From the NCBI GenBank assembly GCA_030295235.1, contig AP026131.1, positions 496,001 through 560,000 of the forward strand: 64,000 nt of DNA, in the 5' to 3' direction. Shown one piece after another: positions 52,129-63,297 of this stretch; within the stretch, counting starts at the first letter, position 1, and every line of letters begins with the position of its first letter. Origin of the DNA: Fistulifera solaris (Eukaryota; Bacillariophyta; Bacillariophyceae; Naviculales; Stauroneidaceae). The notes below the pieces were generated by a model that saw only the letters and a list, made by a program, of their open reading frames with translations, was not told the DNA's origin and did no database searches. The translations under genes were made by a program, and so were the position numbers.

Positions 52129-53009
52129 TTACAGTCCGAGATCAATTGTACGATGCATCATAAGGGTTGTTGCCAGCCACACCGAGTTCTGAATCGTCTC
52201 AGTGTTGACAATCAATTCATCCAACTCGTCCTTGACCGGTGCCCCTCTTTCGTAGATCCCACCACCAAGGAGTGTGACATAAAATGCCGCTCCTACAACA
52301 ACAAACGCAATGGGGAAGGTAATACTCGGTCGGAGAAACCACGGGGGTCGTTCACCCGTTTCACCTTCGAACAATCCGAAGAAATAAAAGTTCTTGGCCT
52401 TCTCCAAGAATCCCTCAAATCCTTCCTTCGGAACATCGTTCGCACGTAATGCCTGTCGTGCCGCAAATGCCGCTTGAATTTCACTGGCCGTCCGGGGTGT
52501 ATTGTCGGCCATGGCCAAGGAATCGAAATCAATGTTGGCCGTCGCGGGCTGTGCGCTCGTCACATACAAATCCAGCTCCAAAACGGCGTTCGGAGGAACA
52601 ACATCTGTGACTCCAGCAGCTCCGTATCCCAGTGCGGGATCGGTCACTTGAATGACGGCCCGTTCACCAATCGACATGCTTCGCAAGGCTTTGTCCCAAG
52701 CAGGGATCATAGCCGTATCACCGACCACCATTTTTTGCTTGGGTGATCGTGCAATGACTTTCGAGTTTGCGTAGCATGTATATTGAACGGTGGCAATGTC
52801 TCCGAGATTCAGTTTTTCGCCAGTTCCTGGTGTTATCACTTTTTGAGGAGTTTGCTGTCTTCGGTCAATGGCTGTGCTGTCGACGCCATCCACGTCGTTC
52901 GGAACTGTTGTTGTCTCAAAGCAGCAGAAGGCGCGAAGGCATGGCTTCTCCTTGTTGCTGCGCACAGAAGCAGAAGCTGAACAAATCTATGCATCTTTAA
53001 TAAGTTCAT
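52129..53009 (-). CDS. Plastid FKBP-type peptidyl-prolyl isomerase with a C-terminal membrane span
   Basis: The start MNLLKMHRFVQLLLLCAATR continues to SHAF, then APSAALRQQQF, a textbook diatom plastid presequence. The FKBP domain (about residues 70-165) shows VITPGTGEKLNLGDIATVQY, IPAWDKALRSMSIGERAVIQ and YGAAGVTDVVPPNAVLELDL, although its active-site loop is only partly typical. A C-terminal span (SITFPIAFVVVGAAFYVTLL) may anchor it in a thylakoid or envelope membrane. The presequence and the domain are in different frames; one more A in the A5 run (plus-strand T5 at 52840-52844) joins them into 293 residues. ATG 52994 is an alternative start five codons in. Confidence 0.78.
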
Positions 53010-53330
53010 TACCTTTACAGCAATTGCAGCAACGTTGTCGTCTTTTTTGTCGACAAGAAATAAAGCAACGAAACAACGAAACAACAACGAAAAACGAAAC
53101 ACAAGTTCAACTTTGCGGTCTATCCGGCCATCCGGCACCAGGCTTGAAGAAAGAAGGCCAGGAGTGACGTCATTCGTGGGTATCACGCTCGACAGCATCC
53201 ATTCTTCTGGTTTTTGCAACCATTGTCTCAATATAACATTCACCATGACAAATAAAATTAATAAGAAGATAATATATTCAATACCTGGTACTGTTTAAAG
53301 ACAAAAGTCGATAAAGAGGAAGGATGCAGC

Positions 53331-53404
53331 GCATCGAATGTCTACGTTCATTTCAAGTAGGCCTAGTAGGGAAATTTATCGACTGAGGGGGCACCCGGAT
53401 ATTG
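53331..53404 (-). repeat. Hairpin module, inverted copy 1
   Basis: Reading on the minus strand it runs AATATCCGGGTGCCCCCTCA, GTCGATAAATTTCCCTACTA, then a worn stem (CTACTTGAAATGAACGTAG) and ACATTCGA. Confidence 0.75.
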
Positions 53405-53540
53405 AGTAATTCGACATCGTCCGTTTTACGGGGATGTTCGACTGCCATTCCAATAAACCATACAGCAACATCAAGCATTTCAACTCATAGACGATATTCA
53501 CGATCAAGGAGAAACTAAAACGTTAGATAGAGCGAAGATA

Positions 53541-53612
53541 CGACGTTTCGAATGTCTACGTGAAATCACGTAGGCCACATAGGAATTTTATCGATGTAGG
53601 TAGCACCCGCAA
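53541..53612 (-). repeat. Hairpin module, inverted copy 2 with a perfect stem
   Basis: The stem here is CTACGTGAAATCACGTAG, a 7-bp perfect inverted repeat with a 4-base loop, flanked by CGAATGT and GGCCACATAGGAATTTTATC. The C-rich end is diverged (GGTAGCACCCGCAAC on the plus strand). Confidence 0.75.
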
Positions 53613-53762
53613 CTTTTCGAATTTGTCCTCATCAATTCTCGGGTCCGAAAGCGACAATAATTTATCAAACCAATCTTTTTCATTCCTTCATGAGTTTTCT
53701 TTTCTTTTTTCAAGATTCGACGTTATTTAAAACGCCAAAACATTGAAAAAGACAACAGATGC

Positions 53763-53839
53763 ACTGCTGCGAATGTCAACGTGCATTTCACGTAGGCCTC
53801 GTAGGGAAATTTATCGACTCAGGGGGCACCCGGATATTG
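53763..53839 (-). repeat. Hairpin module, inverted copy 3
   Basis: The plus strand reads CGAATGTCAACGTGCATTTC, ACGTAGGCCTCGTAGGGAAA, TTTATCGACTCAGGGGGCAC and CCGGATATT. The stem is ACGTG, five bases, CACGT. Confidence 0.78.
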
Positions 53840-53917
53840 CTAATTGCTCGTTTATATTTTCAATGAAAAATCGATTTCAAAAAGTCGAAACGGCAGTATT
53901 TATTTCATCCCAGCAGC

Positions 53918-54744
53918 ATGTTTAGAATAATATTCGCACTGGTTGTATCAGCACTCTGCTTTTCTCCGGGACGCGCATTCACGCCGCGGCGCCCCGGACG
54001 ACACACCCACATCCGATTGTTCGCATCGTCGTTGCTCAAACCGGCCGCTGTCCCTTTGATGGATGCTGGAAAAGCAGTCGCTCGATCGGGAGAACTCATC
54101 ATTGAACTCACAACAGCAGAAAATATCTATGGTGGCGCCTTGTCGGCCGTCGGAGCACAAGTACGCAACGCGGGGGATTGTCTCGCGCAAGCGGCAGCGT
54201 CTTGTCGTTTCAAGACGGGAAGTGAACTAGTGACGGACGAATTACGAGAAGCAGCGACTTGCTTACAGGAAGCCGTAGCGAAAATGGAACTGGGGGCACA
54301 AGAAGCGCTGGTCGACAACCGAAACGAAATGGCGTCTTCCATGGGTAAGAGGATGAATCGCTGTCGAATTGAATGCTCGATATCGCTAACAAAATAACTG
54401 GACCTACACGTGTGCAAAATCTAACATCCATCTGTTGATTTGATGCAGAGCAATCGGTATCTGTCTTGGCGAGTTGTGGTCAGGCATTGGAATCCGCGGG
54501 GGCCGGCATCATGACTCACGAGCCCGTGGATAAGATCGGAACCTATCTGGTGGACGCTTCGAAACAACTTCTTTTATTTTCTCAACTTACTCTACAATTA
54601 GCCCCCAATCGAGAAGAGGCACAAGTGGCTAGTCAACGCTTGACATTTGCCGCGGAACGAATGAAAATTGCTGGAAATGAACTGCAAGGGATTCAACCGG
54701 CGAAGAAGACTGGAAAAAGTTGGCTAAAAGGCGGAAGTTTATAG
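53918..54744 (+). CDS. Plastid-type helical protein of unknown function
   Basis: Exon 1 (53918-54344) and exon 2 (54449-54744), with a GTAAGA/GATGCAG intron, give 240 residues. The signal peptide MFRIIFALVVSALCFSPGRA followed by FTPRRPGRHTHIRLFASS is a clear plastid presequence. The mature part is almost all amphipathic helix rich in Ala, Glu and Leu (ELREAATCLQEAVAKMELGA, VLASCGQALESAGAGIM, QLTLQLAPNREEAQVASQRL), suggesting a helical bundle. No family is recognised. Confidence 0.65.
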
Positions 54745-55558
54745 ATCGACAAATTGACCGTGTTATTCTTGTTCCCGTTGCGTATCAAATGTCGGTAAAC
54801 ATCGATTGCATAGAGGGCAAGTGCGAGTACACGGCCCTGCTTCTCTTCATTCACGTCCTTCTAAACGATTTCAAACATTCTTTGAAAATATTCCTCGGAA
54901 GCGTTGCGTTCTTATTTTGCAAACTAGATTAATTGAAAGATACTTTTCATTCCGTTGGTATGTCATTATCAGGTACAAGTACCTCTTTAGTTTGTGAGCA
55001 TTTTGCGTGCGAGAGGTTTCTTGGAAGCCGTATTTACTACAGTACTCCGTAGTTTCGTGTTTCGTGATCCGTGAATGAATTTATTGTGACCAGCTGAGGT
55101 TGAAGCTGCTTGGGCCAAGACGTACTAATACGCTTATATAGTCAGTAGTATTCACTTATGCCCTCTCTGACCTTTCGGCTTATTGAATACAGCATAAAGG
55201 ATAGAGGGTCGTGCGCATTGCGCATAGTGCCGCAAATAAATAGCCAAAAACTAAAGCCTTCTCATTCTTTCACTTACTGTACGTTTTAAAGTACTCGGCA
55301 TAGCGCGGCGAACTTTCGGAGATGGAAGTGTTCGCGAATTCGGAGATACTTTCGCGGCGCTGTGCAGTTTTCAACTTCGAAAATGCTTCTTTGTTGCTCT
55401 TTCCCCACTTCTTGTTCCATTCGAAAGTGGCATCATCGCACGAATGACTCAATGATCGTTCTTCCGCATAATAACATCACAAAATTGCAAGACCGCAAAG
55501 AGCAACGATCGCATTGCACTCATTTACAAAAGAAGAACACAACTCACTCGAATAAAAC
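54745..55558 (+). other. Intergenic, nothing recognised
   Basis: The gap is AT-rich, with short unsupported frames. CAGTACTCCGTAGTTTCGTG (55039) resembles the ACGGAGT stretches seen near array B/C, too short to call. Confidence 0.45.
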
Positions 55559-56221
55559 ATGGCCGTGGTTACTCGACAGTCTTCCGCCAAACGATCGCGA
55601 CCGGCCATGCGCCGACAATCCGTAGAAAACCTAACCGTTGGTTTGCCGCTGACACGGCTTCATCGCTTGCTCGACGAAACGCTTCCGCAGTTCGATCGTC
55701 CACTCGCTGTGGCGGCTGCTAACGCGTACAGTGATCTCTTGGCGCGTCGGGATGATGGTCGCGATGATTTGGTGCGCATTGATGATGTGTTGAGTGCCTT
55801 TCTCAACAACAATCGCTACAAGCCGAAAGCGGAGATAATTTTTGAGGTTCACTTTCTGCAGGGAATGATCCGGGACAGCTTGTATCATACGGAAGAGGCC
55901 CGTATGTCGTACACGAGAGCTCTGTGGATCGCGTCTTGCACGCAAAGCATTCCTCAAATGAAGCTCGCTTCCACCTTGCATCATCTAGCCAAAACCTATG
56001 CGCAGACGGGAAACTATGCTGAAGCAACCAAGTTACTCGGTAAAGCTTTGACGGAGTATGAAAGCTGTCAAATGTCGGAGAAACACGCTTGCATGGAAGA
56101 TGCTCGTCAGTGTTATCGTATCTACTTGGAGAAGCAACTGGGCAATCAGCTGACACGCTCCGCCGTCCATCGACTCTCGCGTATCTTTGAAGAAAGTGAA
56201 AGCGAACAACCGGGGTTCTAA
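55559..56221 (+). CDS. Probable TPR-repeat protein
   Basis: The product is 220 residues, with a basic N-terminus (RQSSAKRSRPAMRRQSVENL) and then helical hairpins. AEIIFEVHFLQGMIRDSLYH, then TEEARMSYTRALWIASCTQS, KLASTLHHLAKTYAQTGNYA and EATKLLGKALTEYE follow the TPR spacing of small-large-small residues and the A-x-Y-x-x-G-N-Y-x-E-A pattern. TPRs mediate protein binding. No targeting signal is evident. The frame is intact and the gene converges on the next with a 137-bp gap. Confidence 0.65.
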   Translation: MAVVTRQSSAKRSRPAMRRQSVENLTVGLPLTRLHRLLDETLPQFDRPLAVAAANAYSDLLARRDDGRDDLVRIDDVLSAFLNNNRYKPKAEIIFEVHFLQGMIRDSLYHTEEARMSYTRALWIASCTQSIPQMKLASTLHHLAKTYAQTGNYAEATKLLGKALTEYESCQMSEKHACMEDARQCYRIYLEKQLGNQLTRSAVHRLSRIFEESESEQPGF

Positions 56222-56358
56222 ATGATAACGCACTCAGACTGCAATGATATTATAGAATAGAGATAAGATAAGATGCCATGATTGTACAATTTAACTGAGT
56301 CGAGTTACGAATATAAACATTACTATTTACATAAACGAGGAGTCTGGCATTGCGCAAT

Positions 56359-57351
56359 TCATCGTTCTACTGGCATGTTGTTCCGTCCTCCAAATCGACG
56401 CTGCCGTTCAGCATACCACTCCAAGGCTGCTCTTAATTCTTCTCGATCAAAGTCGGGCCACAAACAATCCGTGAAATATAGCTCTGCGTACGCCGCATTC
56501 CACAATAAAAAGTTACTTAATCGGTATTCCCCACTCGTCCGAATGATAAGATCAGGATCCGGAAGATGCCGTGTCGATAAGGTAGATGTTAAATGGTCCT
56601 CTGTGATGTCATCGGGCTGCAATAAGCCAAGTTGAACTTGTCGAGCCAACTGCTGCGCAGCTTGCACCAGATCTTTTCGACCGCCATAGTTGATCGCCAA
56701 GTTGAGGGTAAATCGATTTGTTAAGTGTGCTGAATCAGCCAAGCTGCTCGTCGCCAATGTTCCCTCCTGTAGACGCCCTAATGCCTTTACTAGACTCTGA
56801 GGAATACGCTCGTCCTCTAAATTTCCCAAAACTTGAATGTGAATTTGCTCCCGACATGCCTTGTCATAAAAATCATGGGCAGTTTGTTCCATAACACGGA
56901 AGACGGAGCTGACTTCTTGCGGTGATCGGTTCCAGTTTTCGGTGGAAAAGGCAAACATAGTACAACATTCAACCCCATGCTCTCGCAATACGGGTAAGGT
57001 ATCAATCAATCGTTGTGCGCCTTGTCGGTGACCGAAAATGGCACTCTGGTTGCGTTGCTGAGCCCATCGCGCGTTTCCGTCACAAATGAACGCGACGTGT
57101 TTGGGGCTCTTTGTGCGTTTCAGATATTGAGTTTCTTCGATCAACCTCAGATCTTCAACATTAACAGCGTGAACTGTTTGATTTATGTTCAAAGCCGACA
57201 ACGAGGTGAAGGGTGACATTGAAGAAGAACATCGTTGACCGCCAAGTTGATTGCCGATTGGAAATGGACGAATCCACGCCATTACGAGGGAAGCTCCCCA
57301 CAGAAAGAAAGGAACGAGCTTTATTCTTCGCCTCATCCGTCTCAAGCTCAT
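56359..57351 (-). CDS. cis-Prenyltransferase (polyprenyl diphosphate synthase)
   Basis: The product is 330 residues. It makes long-chain polyprenyl diphosphates for dolichol or related lipids. The N-terminus has a basic patch and hydrophobic stretch (VPFFLWGASLVMAWIRPF), perhaps a signal or anchor. The UPPS domain begins at about residue 83: HVAFICDGNARWAQQRN with the catalytic Asp at 91, HRQGAQRLIDTLPVLREHGV, FAFSTENWNRS, LNLAINYGGRKDLVQAAQ, and the pyrophosphate-binding end DPDLIIRTSGEYRLSNFLLW followed by AELYFTD. The usual GNGRWA is GNARWA here. The frame is intact and the start is the only ATG at the head of the frame. Confidence 0.9.
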   Translation of the reverse strand: MSLRRMRRRIKLVPFFLWGASLVMAWIRPFPIGNQLGGQRCSSSMSPFTSLSALNINQTVHAVNVEDLRLIEETQYLKRTKSPKHVAFICDGNARWAQQRNQSAIFGHRQGAQRLIDTLPVLREHGVECCTMFAFSTENWNRSPQEVSSVFRVMEQTAHDFYDKACREQIHIQVLGNLEDERIPQSLVKALGRLQEGTLATSSLADSAHLTNRFTLNLAINYGGRKDLVQAAQQLARQVQLGLLQPDDITEDHLTSTLSTRHLPDPDLIIRTSGEYRLSNFLLWNAAYAELYFTDCLWPDFDREELRAALEWYAERQRRFGGRNNMPVER

Positions 57352-58564
57352 TATCCCTTTAGCGCTTTTAAAATGTAGCCGCTTGTTTATTAATAAAAAG
57401 TTTGCTATTCATGCAAATGAAAACAAACACATTTGCTTTGTGTGCGACGAGCGAGAATAACTCTCTCGCATCGCACAGGCTATGAGCTCTTGTGACCCCC
57501 GTTTGAGTCAGTCATGAATAGCATTTGCGGACATTAAGCGCTGTACCGGTGGGATGAACAATCGTTATTTGTGACTGTGAGTAGTGCGTTATTTCGAAAT
57601 AACCGAGTGTAGTACAGACGGGGAAGCCTCCGTGGTAGATGTAACACTTGTAGTCATAATTTTTACACCACTGCCTTATTTCGGGTTAAAAACCGGGGTT
57701 TCGCGATGAATCCCTCTGAAACGATGAAATACACAGGAAAACAATGGTAATATCGTAAGAGTAATGTTCCTTATGTATGTGTTACTAACTGTTGGGCTTG
57801 AGTGGTCAAGGAGATGATCTCGGCGTTGTCGGAAGTCGACAATTGTCCACATGAAAATGTGAGATCATGACCTTATGTATAGGTCGACCCCATGGAGTCA
57901 TCATGTTAATCATATGTCTTGATTAGATGGCTGGGTTTGTGAGGTAATTAGCGCTTATGAAGCACCGTTGCTTTCCTTTATTGACAGTTCTGGCTCTGTC
58001 GATGGATGCATCGGACCACAGTGATTATGTCACTTGTCGGTAAAATATGGGGGACGCCTCGTATACATGCTAATACACCTTTAATGCTAGAATACATAAA
58101 TGAGTGAATTATTCACCCGATTGTTTCGAAGTCCTCATGGTGGAGGGATGTTTTTCCTCCAGAGGCGGTCAAAGCACAACATCGTCGGATTTCGCGAGAA
58201 GTTGCGCAAGTGAAATCGTGTTGTGCGTGTATTTTGGCCTGTCCGAGGTCGTGTTCTATACTGTTTAGGCCGATCTGTTTTTTGACTATGAACGGATTCA
58301 AAGCTAAATGAGGGTGTGGACGATTGTTCTGTAGGGCCTAGTGTGTACAATGGCCTTACGTACATAAGGGCACTTTTGGCGCTTTACACTGGAGTTCCCT
58401 ACAGTAAACAACACTCTCGAAGGGAGAGTAAAGGGGTCGAATTTCGTGCAAACGTTTTAGCAACGATGCAGTTTCGCACACAAAAAAAGAAAAGAAACGC
58501 CGTTTCGTTTTATCTCCCTCGCATTCCGATTTGTGAACTTTTCTCTCCTTTCTCCTTGTTTACG
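57352..58564. other. Intergenic and likely 5' flank of the retroelement
   Basis: The right half probably contains the 5' LTR and leader of the Copia element that starts coding at 58565. A TGTTGGGCTTGAGTGG start near 57790 is one candidate edge, but the matching 3' LTR lies outside the window, so the ends cannot be set. A 16-bp perfect palindrome, GTTATTTCGAAATAAC, sits at 57588-57603. Confidence 0.4.
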
Positions 58565-59972
58565 ATGGCAGCCAATCTTGCTGCATTCAACAACTACCTC
58601 CGTGATGTCCTCTTTATTGAGGACGCTGGCAGCTCGTCAGGCCATCAATGGCCAAGGCATTACCAGCGTTTGACGACTTGACGCACCGGAGTGATAAGTA
58701 CGTTCAGGAGATCTTTACGAAGATTCGAAACCCTGGGGGTTTGATTCCAAACCCAGCCTTTGTCCCTCCCGCGGTTGGAGCGGAGGCTGCACCGATGGTA
58801 CCTGCGATGATTCCGAACCGTGGTATTGCGATCGGAGTCAATCTTGAGCTCCGTGTTCGTCAGCTTCGCTACTTCCTTTTCCACTTGCACCGCTTGCAGC
58901 GAGTTTGTTCCTGGCTTTGCAACTCTTGCTCGATTGGAACGCTTGGACTTTGCGTGAGCGCATTCGTCGCATGCGTGAGACCAACAAAGATCTTCCTAAG
59001 ATCGATGTGTTGTTGAAGGTGGAAAACGCTCGGAAGACGATTGAAGACATCGACGAGGTACTTGGCAATCACCTTGGAGCTTATGGTGCGCCTTTGTCAT
59101 ACCTTGTGCGGGAGCATGTCGATCCCGATGGAATCGAAGGGGTTGATGATCCAGGTTTCGGTGTCCCTGATGCTATGTCGGAACTTGTTCGTCGTACTCG
59201 CCATGATGGAGACCAGTATGAAGAAGACAATATGATGCTGTGGAGCGTTATTCGTCAGGTTTCACACGGTGGACCAGCTTGGAATTGGGTTAAGCCTTTT
59301 GCTTACAGCAAAGATGGACGCGCCGCTTATTTTGCCTTGAAGACTCACTATATGGGGCGTTCTTATCAGAAGCTTAACATTGCTCATGCCGACCGAGTCC
59401 TTTCCGACAGTCTTCTATGATGGAAAGGCGTAACTTCACCTTTGAAGACTACTGCCAGAAGCTTAACTTGGCTTTCTTGGACTTGGAAGAGGCGGGTGAG
59501 GTGATGACTGAAGATAGGAAGGTACGAATCTTTCTAGACAACATCTGGGCAGATGAACTAAAGATGAGCGCCGAGCGTCCGGGCTGATGCTGTGTTGGAA
59601 AGTACCTTCGAAAACGCGATGAACTACTTGGCTGAGCAGGTTGATAGAAAGAAGCAAGATGCAGCAAAGACCCGTGGTTCCACTCGCAACATTTCTTCGG
59701 TTACCAGAAATTCTGGTGGCGGTAACAACAAGAAAGGTGGCGGCAAATCTGGTAAAGGAAAGGGCGGAAAAGCAAAGAAAGGCAAGGATGGTGTCCCGTA
59801 CTACAAATGGAAGGAGTGGATCAAGTTACCGAAAGAGAAACAGGAAGAAGTTCGCAATGCTCGTGAAAGGGCTAAGTCCGAGACGCGAAATGCTTCAGCT
59901 GTTGAGACGGCTGACTCCGATAGTGACGATGTGGTTGAGTCGACAGGTAACCGCATGAGTCGACGACCTTGA
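58565..59972 (+). pseudogene. Retroelement Gag region, broken frames
   Basis: It starts MAANLAAFNNYLRDVLFIED, then shifts frame near 58625-58680 before DDLTHRSDKYVQEIFTKIRN. A third frame from about 58905 carries ERIRRMRETNKDLPKIDVLL and HGGPAWNWVKPFAYSKDGRA, the Gag block typical of diatom Copia elements. A stop at 59418 and further shifts follow, before a Lys/Gly-rich nucleocapsid-like part (GGGKSGKGKGGKAKKGKDG) that ends at 59972. Confidence 0.75.
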
Positions 59973-60511
59973 CTGGCGGTGCAGCGAGTTGCGGGCGGCA
60001 ATGCGACAACAGACTTCTGGTAGAGCTGAATTGGACTCGCACTGTGATACTTGCTCGTTCGGTAAAGACGCCGGTTCTCGTGTATGATACCGGCGAAACA
60101 GTTTCGGTGGAACCATTCATTAGTTCTCTTGGGAAAGTGACCAAAGTTCCCATTGGTACAGTTGCGGTTGCATACGATTGCCCCACGACGCTGCAAACCC
60201 ACGTTTTGTTCTTTCACCAGTCACTCTACTTTTCAAACATGCATCGACACTTGATCAGCCCCGCTCAAATTCGGCACAACCAAGTTGTTGTGAATGAAAC
60301 TCCTCTCCTACACCTACCTCCGGAACAACGTCGCCCGGAGAGCCATTCTATTTTGTTTTCTGAGCCAGCTCTCCAGATTCCTTTGAAACTGATGGGGACT
60401 ATTTCATATTTCCCCACTCGCCGACCGACCGACAAAGAACTGAGCTCGGACGTTGACTGCATCCATGTAAACGTCACCTCCGAAGTCGTTCTGGGATCCT
60501 ATGGATTCTAA
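59969..60511 (+). pseudogene. Retroelement protease region
   Basis: The aspartic protease site reads ELDSHCDTCSFGKDAG near 60025-60070, in a different frame from the sequence on either side. VPIGTVAVAYDCPTT and SPAQIRHNQVVVNETP follow, in the positions expected for Copia protease C-terminal sequence. A stop closes the frame at 60509-60511. Confidence 0.65.
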
Positions 60512-60699
60512 CCACGCGCATGATGAGGACTCATTGCGTGTTTCCCTTGACTCTGAGCTTCGTTTAGGGGGACAGAGGATGCTTGGTTCGGTTACGAGTG
60601 AGCGACGCTTGTCCCGCCAGCTCGTTCGATTGCTGTGATTTCAGCTGAGCGGTTCGGCAGCTTTTGACATCGATTCGTATGCTGCTTCGCTTACAAGTG

Positions 60700-61400
60700 C
60701 CGCAATCTCAACGAAGAACCGGAAAGCATATGTCACACCCGAAGATTTGGCAAAATGATGGAGTATAGGGATCGAGACGGCTAGGGCGAACGCCTCCAGC
60801 GAACGACGCAACGGGCAATTCGGGACTTCTCGACAGTCTCTGGAACGCCGTCTCAAACCATTTGGGCGTACCAGCTGCGTTATCCTCGGCTTAATACGGA
60901 GATGTACTGCGACATTCTGGTCGGTACATGTGTCTCACTGCTGGGTAACAAATATGCGGCTGTGTATTGCACCCCCTTTCACTGGATATGTGTGGACCCG
61001 ATTGAAAAGAAAAGCGATGCCCATTACACGCTTGACAACTTGTTTCGTCGCTACCGGAGTCCCTCACACTTTAATTCCAGACAATGCCGGAGAGTTGACA
61101 GCAGGAGAGTTTAAGCGAAAGGCTTAACGAGTGCAAGCGACCATTAGGCCGATCGAAGCACACGCCCAACGCCAACCCTCGCTGAAGACGGCATTCGTGA
61201 ATTGAAAAGGATGTATAGGCGTGCTATGATTCGCACGAATTCCCCACGTTGTCTATGGGACCTATGTTTGGTCTACCACGCTGTATGTTCGGAGCCACTC
61301 TTGTCTTTCGATAAGACAGTTAGATGGTGAAGTGCCGTAGACGCTTTTGACAGGGGACACCGCTGATATTTCACACATTTGTGAGTTCGGTTGGTATGAT
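60700..61400 (+). pseudogene. Retroelement integrase region, with stop codons
   Basis: WSIGIETAR, then RAIRDFSTVSG and QLRYPRLNTEMYCDIL, GNKYAAVYCTPFHW follow the order of the CoDi integrase. A TGA at 60756-60758 replaces what is normally an Arg codon, a single C-to-T change. Frames shift several times before the end, HICEFGWYDWVWF. Confidence 0.65.
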
Positions 61401-62392
61401 TGGGTTTGGTTTATCTCACCAAGACGAAAATATGGAAAGGAAGCATCTTGGAAGATACCTTGGTCCCAGTTTCGATGTCGGTGATGTCCTATGTGCTAGG
61501 ATCCTACCCGCTTCTGGTCGACCGATTTCCCGTACAAGTGTTTTCCCTTTGTCAGTTGAGGAACAGAATAGCCAAGCCGTTGCTGAGTTGAAGGCAAAGT
61601 TCACGCAGACGTTGGAGCAAAAGCTGAAGGACCGAGCCATGCCCTTGGATCCGACCGAGATACCGGAAGACGAAAGCACCCCAGAGTTGGAATACTATGT
61701 TCCGACCGAGTCGCATGATCCCGAAGTTCCCGAGATAAAGGAAGCTGATGAGTTTGATTACGATTCATACAATCAATATGTCTCAGCAAGGGTAATGCTT
61801 CCGCAAGGGGACTCGATGTCGTGACGGTATGGTTAAAGGTCGGAAGCACGATCAAGACGGGAATCCTATTGGCCGGTACCATCCTAACCCTTTGCTCGAC
61901 ACCGCTCTGTATGAGATTGAATTTGATACGGGTGAAGTGGAGGCTTATCATGCGAATCAGATCGCTGAAGCCATCTATGCCGAAGTCGATGACCATGGGC
62001 GCGAGTTATGTCCTAAAGGAAATAGTGGACTACAAGAAAGAGTCGACGCGGTTCCGCATGAAGAGGCATTCGTGATCCACAACAACCGAAAGTATCCTAA
62101 GCGGACTACCAAGGGATGGAAACTGTGTTGTCTATGGAATGATGGCACTACTACTTGGGAGAAACTGAAAGACCTAAAGCAGTCTCACCCTTTACAGTTA
62201 GCGGAATTTGCTGTTGCGAGACAGATTGCTGAGGAGCCTGCTTTCTCATGGTGGGTTCCCTACACGCTCAAGAAAAGGACCAGGATTATTAAAGCGATGG
62301 CTAAGCGCTACTTTCGTGTTACTCAGAATATGGGATCGCATTGCCAAAGACAGTCGAAGAAGCATTGGCGATTGATCGCGCTACGGAACTGA
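61381..62392 (+). pseudogene. Retroelement integrase C-terminus and linker
   Basis: LGRYLGPSFDVGDVLCARIL and RTSVFPLSVEEQNSQ match the conserved block after the integrase core. A second frame from 61829 (YEIEFDTGEVEAYHANQIAE, then KRTTKGWKLCCLWNDGTTTW) has the aromatic cage-like pattern of a chromodomain-type module and leads toward the reverse transcriptase. Confidence 0.6.
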
Positions 62393-62429
62393 CTTTTGGG
62401 CAAAAGCGATTGAGAAGAGATGCGTCGCG

Positions 62430-63282
62430 GTAGCTAAGGCGTTTCAGATCCTTGATGAAGACGCTCCCAATCCTGCTGGTTTTACCAAGATTGGGGTTCA
62501 CATGGTTTTCGATATAAAACCAGATTTCACACGGAAGGCCCGCCTCGTAGCAGGGGGGACACATGACGGATCCGCCGAGCTCGATTACCTATGCTACTGT
62601 TGTATCGAGAGAAAGCGCGGATTGCCTTCCTACTTCGCGGCATTGAACGATTTGGACATTATGGCGGCAGATATTGGAAATGCGTACTTGAATGCACCAG
62701 TTCGAGAACGAATCTTTATTATTTGCGGTGCCGAATTTGGTCCACAGTTCAAAGGTCGAAAAGCGAAAATCGTGAAAGCTCTTTACGGACTGAAGAGTTC
62801 TGGAGCTGCGTGGAGGTCATATCTGAGTGAGTGTTTGCATGAGTCGTTGAGTTTTACACCTTGTCGAGCGGATAACGATGTATGGATACGGCCGGCACAG
62901 AAAGCCGGATGGGACTAGTTACTACGAGTTGGTATTGGTCTATACGGATGACATCCTGTGTGTTTCTGTGGCGCCGGAAGCTATTCTATACAAGCTTGAT
63001 CAACACTTTCTTCTGAAAGAAGGTTCGATAGGCAAGCCAACTCGCTACTTGGGTTCGACGATTGGTCAGCATCAATTCCCGGGTGATGAAAAGCCTTGTT
63101 GGTCGATGAGTTCGAATGAATATGTGAAGGAAGCAATACGAACGTTTGTCTTTGGTTGGAAAAGCGAGATGAGGCTTTACCAAAGAAGGCGTCAAGTGTT
63201 TTACCACCGAAGTACCGTCCGGAGCTTGACATATCGCCGGAGTGCGATGACGACGAAATCCAGTTTTATCACTCGCAAATAG
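62430..63282 (+). pseudogene. Retroelement reverse transcriptase region
   Basis: Motifs in order are VFDIKPDFTRKARLVAGG, DIMAADIGNAYLNAPVRERI (first catalytic Asp), KALYGLKSSGAAWRSYLSEC and LVYTDDILCVSVAPEA with the YTDD active site near 62940. A frameshift near 62918 separates the last two, and another frame change occurs near 63150. Confidence 0.8.
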
Positions 63283-63297
63283 GGGTTTTACGGCTGG

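Larger units (their letters stand above)
53010..53917. other. Intergenic, with three inverted hairpin modules
   Basis: The gap holds three minus-oriented copies of the 75-bp module found at 19.7-20.4 kb, at about 210-230 bp spacing, much like the spacing there. Otherwise AT-rich, with no gene supported. Confidence 0.6.
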
